53,747 nt of DNA from Halodesulfovibrio spirochaetisodalis (GTDB lineage: Bacteria; Desulfobacterota; Desulfovibrionia; Desulfovibrionales; Desulfovibrionaceae), in the NCBI RefSeq assembly GCF_001672295.1, contig NZ_JXMS01000025.1:1-53747 (forward strand), in the 5' to 3' direction. Positions 9,491 to 18,221 of this stretch are shown here, piece after piece (within the stretch, counting starts at the first letter, position 1; each line of letters starts with the position of its first letter). The notes below the pieces were generated by a model, which had not been told where the DNA came from, did not search any database, and saw nothing but the letters and a program-made list of their open reading frames with translations. Position numbers and translations under genes: made by a program.

Positions 9491-10002
9491 CTATTCAACA
9501 CACAAAATCCCATAACATACTGTAACGCCATGCAACTTCGCTAAATATCTCACCCCATACACTTGGAAGACGAATATTTCGTATTATACAACACCTCCAC
9601 TACCCTTTTCATCAATCCAACAAGCCATTACACACTTGCATTGGGACTTAATGCAATAGCAACTTGCCTGCATTGCTTTGCTTTTTCGAGAACACCCCGC
9701 TCGCTATCTATCCAATATTATCACATCATAAGTCCAAAAACTTTCCCGCCCTCTGTTTAGGCAGTATCAAAACGCTTGACATCTGCTTAAAATACGTCTC
9801 TAAGCTCTAACACACCTGTGCAGTAAACTTTGTTCTCAGAAAAAGACGCGAATCCATTCTGAGCACTAACAATGTTGGCAGTTTCTCTCGCCAAGAAGCT
9901 TTCAACAACGGGTAGATATATCCGTAAGTTATTTTAGTGTGATGAATGCTCAAGCACTGATTACTGCATCCTTTGAGCACACGAATTTAAGAAGGCCCAC
10001 TC
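9491..10002. other. Intergenic region upstream of the porin gene
   Basis: About 510 bases without a convincing gene. A TTGACA hexamer at 9776-9781 could be a -35 box for the porin, but the -10 candidate 17 bases on (TCTAAG) is poor. A short open frame at 9563-9760 has no ribosome binding site and unnatural composition. The end contains the porin ribosome binding site (AAGAAGG). Confidence 0.4.
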
Positions 10003-11235
10003 ATGAAACGCTTTTTTGCATCAGCTCTTGCTGCTTGCATTTTTTTTGGCGCTGTCGGTTACGCACGCGCTGTTGAATTCAATGCTGTCGGTAAAACACT
10101 GTCTGGCTACGACTACATTGACGTTAACGGGTTCAGCGGTGATGGCGGTTCTTTTATCCAGGGACTGGATACACAATTCTCTATTATTGTCTCAGAAAAC
10201 GTATCTGCTACCACGTTCTTCAGTATTGAACAGACATGGGGAGAGGCTAACGACAATATTGGAGTCGGCTCCGGCGGAGCAATGGGTGCTGACGGCGTTA
10301 ATATCAACACAGACCGTGCGTATATCGATTTTACCGTACCTTCTACGTCTCTGAAAATCCGCTCCGGTATTCAGGGAGTTGGTCTTCCGGGAGCTGTGGC
10401 ACCCTCCCCTGTGTTTGATGCCGATGTCGCTGCAATTGTCGCGTCTCAATCCGTTGGAGATAGCAATATTGCAGCTTTTTTTGCACGCCCGTTCAAGACA
10501 GATACAGGAAGCAACATAAAAGTTTCCACCATCGACTTCTTTGGGGGTGCCTTTGCTGCTGACTTGGGAAATGTGATTATTAGTCCCTATGGGTTATTTG
10601 CAAATGTCACTGCTCCTGTGGAAATGCCAGGTCAACGCATTGCAAACAATCACTACTGGTTTGGAACATCAATTGAGGCAGTAGCTACAGAAAACCTGAT
10701 GTTCGCATTTGATGGCGTGTACGGTAAAGAGCATGGTCGTCTTGGTGGGTACTTGGTGGCAGGCAAGGTGGCTTACTCTACTAAGATCGCTGTTCCTGCA
10801 CTTCTTTGTTGGTATGGTTCCGGCAATAACGACAACAGTGAAGGAGAAATGCCCAGCATCACAGATGACGCCTTTGCTGTTACCACTTTGATTGGTGATG
10901 GCTCAATGGGTCCTGACATCGGGTATGTTTTCGGCGGTGCTTTGGGGAAATGGGGAATAGGTCTGCATCTTGAAGAACTCACTGTTGTCGAGAAGCTGAG
11001 CCATACCGTGCGTATCACCTATGCTCGAGGCACAAACCATGCATCAGAAAGCATAAGTGACTGGGGCAAAGACGACAGCGTAACCGAAGTCGATCTGACC
11101 TCTATTTACAACCTGCATGAAGATGTTGATGTTGTTATCGACACTGCATACGCAATTACTGACTTTGCTGCTGGCGAAGATAAATACGTACACAGCGTAT
11201 TCAAATTGGCAGTACTTGTAGGATATTTCTTCTAA
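10003..11235 (+). CDS. Outer-membrane porin of the Desulfovibrio homotrimeric type
   Basis: 410 residues with ATG at 10003 behind AAGAAGG. A clear signal peptide is cut after ARA (about residue 23): basic MKRFF, hydrophobic core, ARA|VEF. The mature part alternates short amphipathic strands with glycine, serine and acidic turns, and the protein ends in the aromatic residues YFF, typical of beta-barrel proteins recognised by BamA. Overall length and the DTQFSIIVSENVSATTFF-like early strands match the abundant homotrimeric porins of Desulfovibrio (family assignment from memory). It should allow small solutes through the outer membrane. It is monocistronic, bounded by a long leader and a terminator. 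Confidence 0.8.
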   Translation: MKRFFASALAACIFFGAVGYARAVEFNAVGKTLSGYDYIDVNGFSGDGGSFIQGLDTQFSIIVSENVSATTFFSIEQTWGEANDNIGVGSGGAMGADGVNINTDRAYIDFTVPSTSLKIRSGIQGVGLPGAVAPSPVFDADVAAIVASQSVGDSNIAAFFARPFKTDTGSNIKVSTIDFFGGAFAADLGNVIISPYGLFANVTAPVEMPGQRIANNHYWFGTSIEAVATENLMFAFDGVYGKEHGRLGGYLVAGKVAYSTKIAVPALLCWYGSGNNDNSEGEMPSITDDAFAVTTLIGDGSMGPDIGYVFGGALGKWGIGLHLEELTVVEKLSHTVRITYARGTNHASESISDWGKDDSVTEVDLTSIYNLHEDVDVVIDTAYAITDFAAGEDKYVHSVFKLAVLVGYFF

Positions 11236-11247
11236 TACATACGAAAA

Positions 11248-11274
11248 AAGGTCGCGTTTACTGCGACCTTCTTG
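11248..11274. terminator. Bidirectional terminator between porin and mgsA
   Basis: AAGGTCGC (11248-11255) pairs with GCGACCTT (11263-11270). On the minus strand the stem is followed by a T-run, so it serves mgsA well; on the plus strand the T-tract is short. Confidence 0.8.
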
Positions 11275-11339
11275 GCATTACTTTTTCTGTTAAGACTTAG
11301 GCTCAACGCTGGCAGCTTCGTATACAACAACTCCCTGCG

Positions 11340-11789
11340 TTACTTGCCATACCTGCATTCTGCAATGGTGTACTCGCTATTAAACAGCGGGGATGAAATA
11401 AGAAAGTCTGCTGAAGATCGGTTGCTTGCTGTAGGGATATTATACAGCACAGCAAGGCGCAGCAGTGCTTTTACGTCAACATCGTGCGGCTGAGGCTCCA
11501 TAGGGTCCCAGAAGAACAACAGCACGTCGATCTTACCATCTGCAATCAATCCCCCCAATTGCTGGTCACCACCCAGCGGGCCGGACTTCATTTTATGCAC
11601 GCCTGCAAACTGCGTTGCACCTGCCGCATCTTCTTTTTCAAACAGAAGCTTTTCCACCATGCTTCCGGTTGTTCCAGTGCCGTATAAGTTGTGATTCACT
11701 AAAATATCAAAATGGCAGTCGACAAATTCCAACATAGTTTTCTTGCAGTTATCATGAGCAACAATCGCGATATTCTTTGTTAATTCCAT
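11340..11789 (-). CDS. mgsA: Methylglyoxal synthase
   Basis: 149 residues from ATG at 11789 ([16 protein letters not shown]); the start is set by similarity to known enzymes, which begin with MELT, and AGGAC lies upstream. Seen: the phosphate-binding TGTTG motif, the [11 protein letters not shown] block with the catalytic aspartate, and LFFWDP followed by [13 protein letters not shown] and [12 protein letters not shown]. The enzyme converts dihydroxyacetone phosphate to methylglyoxal and phosphate in the cytoplasm, a bypass of lower glycolysis that relieves phosphate limitation or sugar-phosphate overload. Upstream in-frame codons would add 18 residues of no family similarity. The gene stands alone between two plus-strand genes. 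Confidence 0.95.
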   Translation of the reverse strand: MELTKNIAIVAHDNCKKTMLEFVDCHFDILVNHNLYGTGTTGSMVEKLLFEKEDAAGATQFAGVHKMKSGPLGGDQQLGGLIADGKIDVLLFFWDPMEPQPHDVDVKALLRLAVLYNIPTASNRSSADFLISSPLFNSEYTIAECRYGK

Positions 11790-12109
11790 ATGCTCTACGT
11801 CCTTTTTTAAACCATATTGATTGAATGAACATACCATACGCATGGGGTGTTACAGCCATGTTAAAGCGAACCAGATACTTCAGCAAGCTGGCATTCGTTC
11901 AGCAACTGATCCGAAACAAGCGGCTCTCTTCTGTTTCCATCAAACAACGTATAGTTACAATAAGTTGTGTGTCTTGACATGAGCAAGGGGTTCTCATAGC
12001 GTCAGAACAGGTGCTTCGAAACACCGTAGAACAAGCGGTAGCCGCTCTCGACAGTAGCGGATGTTTGTATCTTTTTCCAAAATTTGAACCTTGAATAAGG
12101 AGTTGTCGC
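11790..12109. other. Divergent intergenic region between mgsA and a small gene
   Basis: About 320 bases with no supported gene. It should hold the promoters of both flanking genes. The only marked elements are the two ribosome binding sites (AGGAC for mgsA, AAGGAG at about 12097 for the small gene). Confidence 0.4.
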
Positions 12110-12340
12110 ATGACACGCCCCCAATCACACTCTACTGGTACAAATACTGTCGCTTGTTTGTATGAGATATCCGCGCTTATGCGCTTAATGCACGAACATG
12201 CTGCGGATGAGTACCCTGAACTAAATTTCATCTGGCGAAGCGTTGAAAGCTCACTGGAACAAAGCGCATCGTGCGTTGATGAACTGCTTTCTGAAAATGA
12301 ACGGTTGCGACAGCAACTGGCAACATGTGGTGATAATTAA
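12110..12340 (+). CDS. Small hypothetical protein
   Basis: 76 residues; ATG at 12110 has AAGGAG about eight bases upstream and the gene ends just before a strong terminator, which together make it a credible gene. The protein is soluble and mostly helical, rich in glutamate and leucine, and ends in a short coiled coil (VDELLSENERLRQQLA). No family recognised. The coiled coil suggests a dimer or a partner-binding role, which is only inference. Confidence 0.6.
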   Translation: MTRPQSHSTGTNTVACLYEISALMRLMHEHAADEYPELNFIWRSVESSLEQSASCVDELLSENERLRQQLATCGDN

Positions 12341-12350
12341 GTATCAAACA

Positions 12351-12381
12351 AAAGCTCGAACCAAATGGTTCGAGCTTTTTT
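12351..12381 (+). terminator. Intrinsic terminator after the small hypothetical gene
   Basis: AAAGCTCGAACC pairs with GGTTCGAGCTTT around AAAT and is followed by a T-run. Confidence 0.92.
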
Positions 12382-12429
12382 ATGGCTACCCTATTCTATT
12401 GTCCTGTCTTGTCATCATCTAAAAAAGAA

Positions 12430-12456
12430 AGCCCCCATTGCTGGGGGCTGTTTTTT
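12430..12456. terminator. Terminator of the first cysteine-rich lipoprotein gene
   Basis: AGCCCCC (12430-12436) pairs with GGGGGCT (12443-12449). T-rich tracts flank it on both strands, so it can stop transcription from either side; its main client is the minus-strand lipoprotein gene ending at 12474. Confidence 0.88.
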
Positions 12457-12473
12457 GTTGAGTAGGAATCACC

Positions 12474-14813
12474 TTACGGATTTGATTGAGGGTTTCTCTC
12501 AAAGATGCGGAAGGAATTTGTTTCTAACTCAATAGGACCTCTTTTGTACTTAAAGACGATATCAGCATAGTGGTTATCTGGTCCAGGACCTACGATAAAC
12601 GGAGCATCTGCACCTAAGTTGAATGGCTGTGCTTTAAACACTGCCCAAACTGTTGGTATTGGGCCACCACTTGCCAAGTCGCCAAATGTACCACGAGATT
12701 GCGGTGCTGGATCCCACTCTGCTAGAGGCACTTCAACTACATATGGGCCAGTACCAAAGCCAGTTTCAACAGGGTTCTGAGGAGGATCAGGGTTCACTAC
12801 AAGTGCAGTCCACTCGTCAGGATTAAATACAAATCCATCGTCCGGACATGTGCCGCCTATTGGATTAATAGTAATCAGGATACGTGTAGGAGCATTCACG
12901 CTCGGACCTGCGCCAGGAGTACCAATAACACCTTGTCCTCTGAGGAAGTCCTCAAAGTCTTCAGGAATTGAGATGGAGTCAGGGATACAAGGAGTTGGGC
13001 CATCGCCTTTCGCAATAATGTAGAAGTCACAACCGCAAGGAGGAACTTCGTCTTCGAACAGGACTTCACCACAACGTGCCATCAGCTCATCGCCAAAGTA
13101 AAGAACTGCGGAGATGTTTGATTTCTGCACGTTTTGCGGGTTTTGTGTAGTGCGAAGAATTAGCATGCCAATTTCATCTGTCTCGAGCAGAGGATAGTCG
13201 ACGAAGTCGGATACTGGCTTATCTGAACCAAAGGTACGGATGGAAGTAAATACAGCGCCAGTAGCTGAGATCTCTGTACGATCTTTAAACTCTTGCGTTG
13301 CAGTGTCTGAATATTCGAAAACAAAGCCAAATGGTGCAGTAACTTCAACGGAAAGCTCTTCACCGGCACGGAGCACACCTTCACCATCTATTGTAAATGT
13401 GAGGAGCTGGAAGAGACCCGGTGTGTCATTTGGAACAGCTTCGTTACCATCTTTAAGCTTTGCATACTCGCCACCAACAACTTTAATTACAGTCGGGTCG
13501 CTTGTATCCAATGTTCCCGGAGGAATCGCTTCTACTTCGTAAATCTTATCGCATTGTTTACGTTTAAACTCAGTAACTACGGCATCACCTTTTTTGAGGT
13601 ATTTTACGCACACAATAAGTGGTGCAACGTAGCAGCCGTTTTTAGCTTTAAAGGTAAAGGTAACTTTTTTACCAAGTGCTTCTTCGTATTCTTCATTGGT
13701 TAAGATGTATCTAAAGCGTTCTTCGCCTTTAAATTCATCACCAACTTTTACTTCTTTACCGTTAGCGGTGAGCTTGCCTTTAGGTGGAAGTGCAGCAACA
13801 ACAAATTCACCCGGCTTACGCGGTTTGTTTGAAGTTGCAACTACTGAGAACTTAAATACTGGAGGGTCACCAACAAATGGAATTACACAACAATCGTTGC
13901 AACGTTTGTCGTTACACGCGGGCTTGTAGTGCTTTGAATACAGATCAACTGTGTAGAAGTTATCGCAGAATATGTCATCACGTGTAAGGCACTTGATTTC
14001 TGCTCTGTAGGCTTCGCCAAGAACCGGAATCATTGCGCCTTTAACTTCATCAATTGGAATGTTTTTGTAGCTTCTCAGGTTCTTTGTATTCCAATTTGCA
14101 ATATCCCGTACAGCTCTTCTAAGAGCCTTCTGGTAACGTGGGGAGTTAGTAGCAAGACCTTCTTCACAACTGCCCATGCCAATCAACAGAGCCTGTGCAA
14201 TGTACTCGTAGTTAACGAGTTCACAACAACCATTGCCCAATGGATCTTTCATGAGCTTGATGGACATCCAGCAGCAGATAAGTTTTCTTACAAGATTCTC
14301 TGCCACTTCAAGTGTTTCACCACGTTTAACAAGGTCGTGAACAAGAGTATTTGGAAGAGTCAAGAAAGCTTCGCATTTACCCGGGGCAAGAACAGCACGC
14401 AGCTGACCTTTAAAGTAACACTTTCTTGGATGCGCGCCTTTCAGCTTTGCATCGGCTTCACAATCATATTCACAATTAAATCTCATGCCGCCCTTTGAAT
14501 AAAGGAAAACATTTTTGGAGCGGTCAAGTTTAGCAAGCGCTTCTTGATCAAAAATGATGCAGCCGTTTTTGTCTGTCACACCAACAAGAATATCTCTGCC
14601 GCCGCAGTCAATTTTCTCATCCGTAACATCACAATTGTTTTTTGCGTAAACCTGTGCACCTTTAACAGGAGCACCTGAAACGCAACCCTGTTTCTTTTGA
14701 ATGATAGGCGTGCTGCCAGTATCGTCAGTACTGTCGCTGCTGCCACTGCTACCGCAAGCTGCCAAAGAAAATGACAGCGCGATTAACGCCATAATTAACA
14801 GTGCTTTTTTCAT
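12474..14813 (-). CDS. Large cysteine-rich lipoprotein, paralogue A
   Basis: 779 residues. The ATG at 14813 (MKKALLIMALIALSF) is chosen since AAGGA lies just upstream; an earlier in-frame start would only add eight residues ahead of the signal. Lipoprotein signal with lipobox LAAC and lipidated cysteine at residue 20, followed by a serine/glycine/aspartate spacer. The N-terminal domain (CVSGAPVKGAQVYAK, GVTDKNGCIIFD) resembles carboxypeptidase-regulatory-like or SdrD B-like beta-sandwiches (inference). A helical, cysteine-rich middle part (about 120-300, with LICCWMSIKLMKDPLG) is shared with the second paralogue; the C-terminal half is beta-rich and diverges. Many cysteine pairs suggest disulfides or metal binding outside the cytoplasm. 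Function unknown. Neighbour gene B is a tandem duplicate. Confidence 0.8.
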   Translation of the reverse strand: MKKALLIMALIALSFSLAACGSSGSSDSTDDTGSTPIIQKKQGCVSGAPVKGAQVYAKNNCDVTDEKIDCGGRDILVGVTDKNGCIIFDQEALAKLDRSKNVFLYSKGGMRFNCEYDCEADAKLKGAHPRKCYFKGQLRAVLAPGKCEAFLTLPNTLVHDLVKRGETLEVAENLVRKLICCWMSIKLMKDPLGNGCCELVNYEYIAQALLIGMGSCEEGLATNSPRYQKALRRAVRDIANWNTKNLRSYKNIPIDEVKGAMIPVLGEAYRAEIKCLTRDDIFCDNFYTVDLYSKHYKPACNDKRCNDCCVIPFVGDPPVFKFSVVATSNKPRKPGEFVVAALPPKGKLTANGKEVKVGDEFKGEERFRYILTNEEYEEALGKKVTFTFKAKNGCYVAPLIVCVKYLKKGDAVVTEFKRKQCDKIYEVEAIPPGTLDTSDPTVIKVVGGEYAKLKDGNEAVPNDTPGLFQLLTFTIDGEGVLRAGEELSVEVTAPFGFVFEYSDTATQEFKDRTEISATGAVFTSIRTFGSDKPVSDFVDYPLLETDEIGMLILRTTQNPQNVQKSNISAVLYFGDELMARCGEVLFEDEVPPCGCDFYIIAKGDGPTPCIPDSISIPEDFEDFLRGQGVIGTPGAGPSVNAPTRILITINPIGGTCPDDGFVFNPDEWTALVVNPDPPQNPVETGFGTGPYVVEVPLAEWDPAPQSRGTFGDLASGGPIPTVWAVFKAQPFNLGADAPFIVGPGPDNHYADIVFKYKRGPIELETNSFRIFERNPQSNP

Positions 14814-14846
14814 TGTTAGTCCTTTTCTAAGATTCAAAAATTAACC

Positions 14847-14874
14847 AGACGAAACTATAAAACCACTAAGCTTC
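14847..14874 (-). promoter_or_regulatory. Conserved leader block upstream of lipoprotein A
   Basis: A 28-base block, 34 bases before the start codon, recurs with one or two changes at 18194-18221 before lipoprotein B. Read on the minus strand it contains AAGCTTAGTGGTTTTATAGT, where TATAGT may be a -10 box. No good -35 is visible, so an activator or alternative sigma factor is possible. Confidence 0.5.
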
Positions 14875-15286
14875 TAACGAGTTAATTTTATTAACCATTT
14901 ACTAACAATGATAAACTAGTTGCAAAATATAATAGAGCGATTGAAAGCCGTATTTTTAGCTACTTTTATTTATTTTATTAATTACTTGAATTTGCGGAAA
15001 GTACTTATAACAAAAGATTAATTACTCTTCATATCTAAATAACAGCAGCTTGTTTTTCATTAAATTTTTTCACTAATGACTTTTTATCTTTTTTATTGAA
15101 ATCAACATTGTTTATTAAATAAGTAACAATCAAGTAACATAAGATAGCTTGATCTATTAGATCAGATCAAAGACATTTTGCTTCAGACATGCAGTAGCAT
15201 TCGACGGCTCCCCACTCACAACCAACAAAACAACCTAAGATCAATTGAGCACATCACGTACGTTCTAAGCTCAAAACCTCAAGTAC

Positions 15287-15311
15287 AAAAAAGGCAGCCT
15301 CTACGGCTGCC
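15287..15311 (-). terminator. Minus-strand intrinsic terminator without an obvious gene
   Basis: Read on the minus strand, GGCAGCC-GTAGA-GGCTGCC is followed directly by TTTTTT. No protein gene ends just before it, so it may end a small RNA or a decayed gene. Confidence 0.75.
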
Positions 15312-15373
15312 TCTATTAACGTCATTGATACCACTGCAACACACCGCAGTTAGTAACTATATCACCTACAAAT

Positions 15374-15408
15374 AAAAAGGGCGGAGGATAAAGCACAACC
15401 CCCGCCCC
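15374..15408 (-). terminator. Second minus-strand terminator without an obvious gene
   Basis: On the minus strand GGGCGG (15407-15402) pairs with CCGCCC (15384-15379) across a 17-base loop and is followed by TTTTTATTT. It lies about 70 bases ahead of the terminator at 15287 in the same direction. Confidence 0.55.
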
Positions 15409-15727
15409 ACTCTCTATGAATGCTCTTTCTCTCAAAATACACCCAATGTATACAATGATTAAAAGGAGCAACTTCAACGTACATGAATGAGCAATTTTAT
15501 TTCCATGATAATGTCATTATTAACTCTAATGATAAAATAAAATGCTTCTTTTTTAAAAGCAATTTCCAGTACAATTGCCGAGGGCATAAAAACAAAAAAT
15601 GCTTCTTAATAAAAGATAAAGTTTGTTTGAGTTCTTTAAAGACAGTGAAAAGCGCTCATATCTAATTCATTACAGTTTAAGGCAAGCTTCAACGTAAGTA
15701 CCCACTTCCTTTCCAAGCCATATGCAA

Positions 15728-15753
15728 AAGAAAAGCCCCCATTTCTGGGGGCT
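15728..15753 (-). terminator. Terminator of the second cysteine-rich lipoprotein gene
   Basis: AGCCCCC at 15734-15740 pairs with GGGGGCT at 15747-15753; on the minus strand a TTTCTTTT tract follows. Stem and loop resemble the terminator of paralogue A, so the gene duplication included the 3' end. Confidence 0.85.
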
Positions 15754-15784
15754 AATTGTTGTAAGGTTATGTAACAAGCTAAGC

Positions 15785-18157
15785 TTAACCTTCTCCACCT
15801 TCTTCAGGAGCTGGAGCAGGCTTTCTCTTAAGTGTGAATGTACGGGTAGGTTCGCCATTAAACACTTCAGCGTCGCCGTCTTTCAACTGGTATTTGAATC
15901 TCAGTTTTGCAGACTCAACACCTGCGCCGAATACGAATGGCTGAGCAGCAAAGGAAGCTTCCAGCTTTTTGCCTTTAGCTTTACCTTTAGCGTTAGCGCT
16001 CTCTTCCTTATCTAAGGCAACTTCACCTTTAATGTCAGAAGCTTCACCGAAGCCGGTAGTGTAAGTAGTGGTGTCACCGCTAGTTGTCTTGAATTCTACA
16101 GCTTTGCCTTCTGCATCAAGAGCTTCAGCGACTTCGCAAGTCCACTTACCTTTGTAGTCGTCAGAGTTGTACTGACAATCTCTACCAGACTCAGTCATCC
16201 AAGACTTAACGTCAATAGCAATCGGAGTCTCTGCAGGTACGTTGAATACAGCTGCGTCATCTGTCACGTCTTCAGATGTAATGTCAGCGACTTCACCGAT
16301 AACCGCTTCCATAGCGATTGTCTGTGATTCGTCAGCTACGATGTAGAGTTCGCAACCATCTGCATTATCTTCAGATTCATCGTATCCACAACGACCAACG
16401 AGCTCTTCGTTAGCAAAGATAGATGCGTGAATGTGAGAGAGGGTTACAACCTGATCTTCTTCAGCAGAGCGAAGCTCGAGCTTGTTAGCATCAGCAACAT
16501 CGTCAAACATCACGAATTCTGCGTATTCAGAAGCTGCTTTCTCTTCTGTAATCTCTTCGCTTACGATAAGCTTATCACCCTCTGGAGAAACTACGTGAGT
16601 CGCTTTGTACTCTTCAGTAACTTCAGAACCGTAAGCAAATACGAAGCCTTTAGGTGCTTCAACTTCAGCACGTACCATCTGACCTTTTTCAAGCATGCCA
16701 ACACCTTCAGTTGTAAAGGTAAGCAGGCTCTTAAGATCTGCAGGAACCATTCTGATGTATGGAGCTGCTGCATCAAGTGCTCTAACTTCCTGACTTGCAA
16801 GCTTAATGCGGCCAGGTACGCTTAAGTCAAACTTGCCTTCATTCATAGCTTCAACAGCATAAAGGTCGCATCTGCAATCAGGAGCTTTTTTATGTTTGAA
16901 GCTGGAAACAGCAATGTCACGCTCGCAGAGGTACTTACCGCAAACTACGATGTCTGGTACGTAGCAGCCGTCACAAGCTTTGAATTTAAAGAGAACTTTT
17001 TTACCAAGAAGGTTTCTGTACTCTTCACGTGTAACTTTGAAAGTAAACTCTTGGGTTCCTTCGAAAGTATCACCAACGCTTACGCGTTTGTAGTTAGCGT
17101 AGAGTTCACCGCAATCAGGAAGTTCGCAAATTGTAAACTTGCCGTTGCAACGTTCTTTGTTGGAGCAAGAGATAACTTTGAAGTTAAAGCGTGGTGGGTA
17201 GTAACGGCTGTAAGGAATGTAGCAGCAGTCTTTACCTGTAAGGTCACAAATAATAGGCTTGAGGCATTTTTTGCCAAGAGCAGTTGTGTACACTTTGTCA
17301 GACAGAATGTCTTCACGAGTGAGGCACTGGATTTCAGTTCTGTATGCTTCGCCAAGAACAGGAAGCATAGCTGCTTTTACACGCTCAATCTGACGTGCAA
17401 CAGCTCTGAACTCATCAAGTCTTTCCTGAGTACGGCAATTCCAGTAGCAAAGCTTCTTAACTGTTCTTGCAAGAGCTTCACGGTATTCAGGAGTGTTGTT
17501 TGCAAGACCGTCTTCGTTGCTACCCATGCCAAGCAGGAGAGCCTGTGCAATGTATTCGTAGTTAACGATATCGCAGCAAGCGTTACCAAGTGGATCTTCC
17601 ATCAGCTTGATGGACATCCAGCAGCAAATCAGCTTTTTAACAAGATTATTTGCTTCTTCAAGGGACTTACCGCAATCAACTACGAGGTCATGAGCGATTG
17701 TGTTAGGTAAAGTAAGGTTTACGCACCATGCACCCGGGGCAAGAATTGCACGGAGCTGGCCTCTAAAGTAGCACTTCTTATCCACGCCACCTTTAAGGTT
17801 TGCATCTTCTTCACAATCGTACTCGCAATTAAAGACCATGCCGCCTTTTGAGTACAAGAAAACGTTCTTTGTACGGTCAAGCTTGCAAAGAGCAGCTTCA
17901 TCAAAAATGATACAACCATCTTTATCAGTTCTACCTACGAGAATGTCTTTATTCCCGTCTTTACCTTTTCTTACTTCTTCAAGTAAGCATGAGCTTTTTG
18001 CGTATACCTTTGCTCCCTTAACAGGAGCACCGGAAACGCAACCAGTCAACTTTTTCACTACAGACGGCTGCGGGTCATCGCTGCTTCCGCTGTCGCCGCA
18101 AGCTGTAAGTGATAAAGTGAGGGCGAGAACCGCCAACAATAACAGTGCTTTTTTCAT
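15785..18157 (-). CDS. Large cysteine-rich lipoprotein, paralogue B
   Basis: 790 residues from ATG at 18157 (MKKALLLLAVLALTLS), with AAGGA just upstream. Lipobox LTAC, lipidated cysteine at residue 20. The first roughly 330 residues follow paralogue A closely (CVSGAPVKGAKVYAK, GRTDKDGCIIFDEAALCK, FLYSKGGMVFNCEYDCEED, LICCWMSIKLMEDPLGNACC). Further on, the two share only a looser pattern of beta-rich segments with paired cysteines (ITCSNK-type and YVPDIVVCGKYLC-type blocks). The C-terminal 200 residues are acidic and end in a glutamate/proline/glycine tail (PAPAPEEGGEG). It should be anchored by its lipid in the inner or outer membrane. Function unknown; size, repeats of Ig-like character and surface-type composition would fit an envelope or surface-exposed protein. 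The sequence after the lipobox (GDSGSSDD) shows no aspartate at +2 directly after cysteine, so outer-membrane sorting is possible. Confidence 0.8.
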   Translation of the reverse strand: MKKALLLLAVLALTLSLTACGDSGSSDDPQPSVVKKLTGCVSGAPVKGAKVYAKSSCLLEEVRKGKDGNKDILVGRTDKDGCIIFDEAALCKLDRTKNVFLYSKGGMVFNCEYDCEEDANLKGGVDKKCYFRGQLRAILAPGAWCVNLTLPNTIAHDLVVDCGKSLEEANNLVKKLICCWMSIKLMEDPLGNACCDIVNYEYIAQALLLGMGSNEDGLANNTPEYREALARTVKKLCYWNCRTQERLDEFRAVARQIERVKAAMLPVLGEAYRTEIQCLTREDILSDKVYTTALGKKCLKPIICDLTGKDCCYIPYSRYYPPRFNFKVISCSNKERCNGKFTICELPDCGELYANYKRVSVGDTFEGTQEFTFKVTREEYRNLLGKKVLFKFKACDGCYVPDIVVCGKYLCERDIAVSSFKHKKAPDCRCDLYAVEAMNEGKFDLSVPGRIKLASQEVRALDAAAPYIRMVPADLKSLLTFTTEGVGMLEKGQMVRAEVEAPKGFVFAYGSEVTEEYKATHVVSPEGDKLIVSEEITEEKAASEYAEFVMFDDVADANKLELRSAEEDQVVTLSHIHASIFANEELVGRCGYDESEDNADGCELYIVADESQTIAMEAVIGEVADITSEDVTDDAAVFNVPAETPIAIDVKSWMTESGRDCQYNSDDYKGKWTCEVAEALDAEGKAVEFKTTSGDTTTYTTGFGEASDIKGEVALDKEESANAKGKAKGKKLEASFAAQPFVFGAGVESAKLRFKYQLKDGDAEVFNGEPTRTFTLKRKPAPAPEEGGEG

Positions 18158-18193
18158 TGTTAGTCCTTTTGTAAAATTCATAAAATTAACACT

Positions 18194-18221
18194 AGACGAG
18201 ACTATAAAACCACTAAGCTTC
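18194..18221 (-). promoter_or_regulatory. Conserved leader block upstream of lipoprotein B
   Basis: Matches the block at 14847-14874 nearly base for base and sits at a similar distance from the start codon (36 versus 33 bases). The shared TATAGT could be the -10 box of both promoters. Confidence 0.5.

Larger units (their letters stand above)
14875..15727. other. AT-rich intergenic region between the two lipoprotein genes
   Basis: About 850 bases with no supported protein gene. It contains two minus-strand terminators (annotated separately) with no visible gene in front of them, and an imperfect direct repeat AAATGCTTCTT near 15540 and 15598. An open frame at 15483-15665 has its AGGAG 14 bases from the start, too far for comfort, and a lysine/phenylalanine/asparagine-rich composition expected from AT-rich DNA. 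Confidence 0.45.

Noticed and set aside
9563-9760. 65-codon plus-strand frame in the gap before the porin
   Set aside because: No ribosome binding site, odd composition, and placed in a promoter region.
15483-15665. 60-codon plus-strand frame between the lipoprotein genes
   Set aside because: AGGAG is 14 bases from the start codon, and the product is rich in K, N and F as expected from random AT-rich DNA.
16892-17710. 272-codon frame on the plus strand opposite lipoprotein B
   Set aside because: It lies within a well-supported minus-strand lipoprotein gene and reads as its shadow; no ribosome binding site or family pattern.
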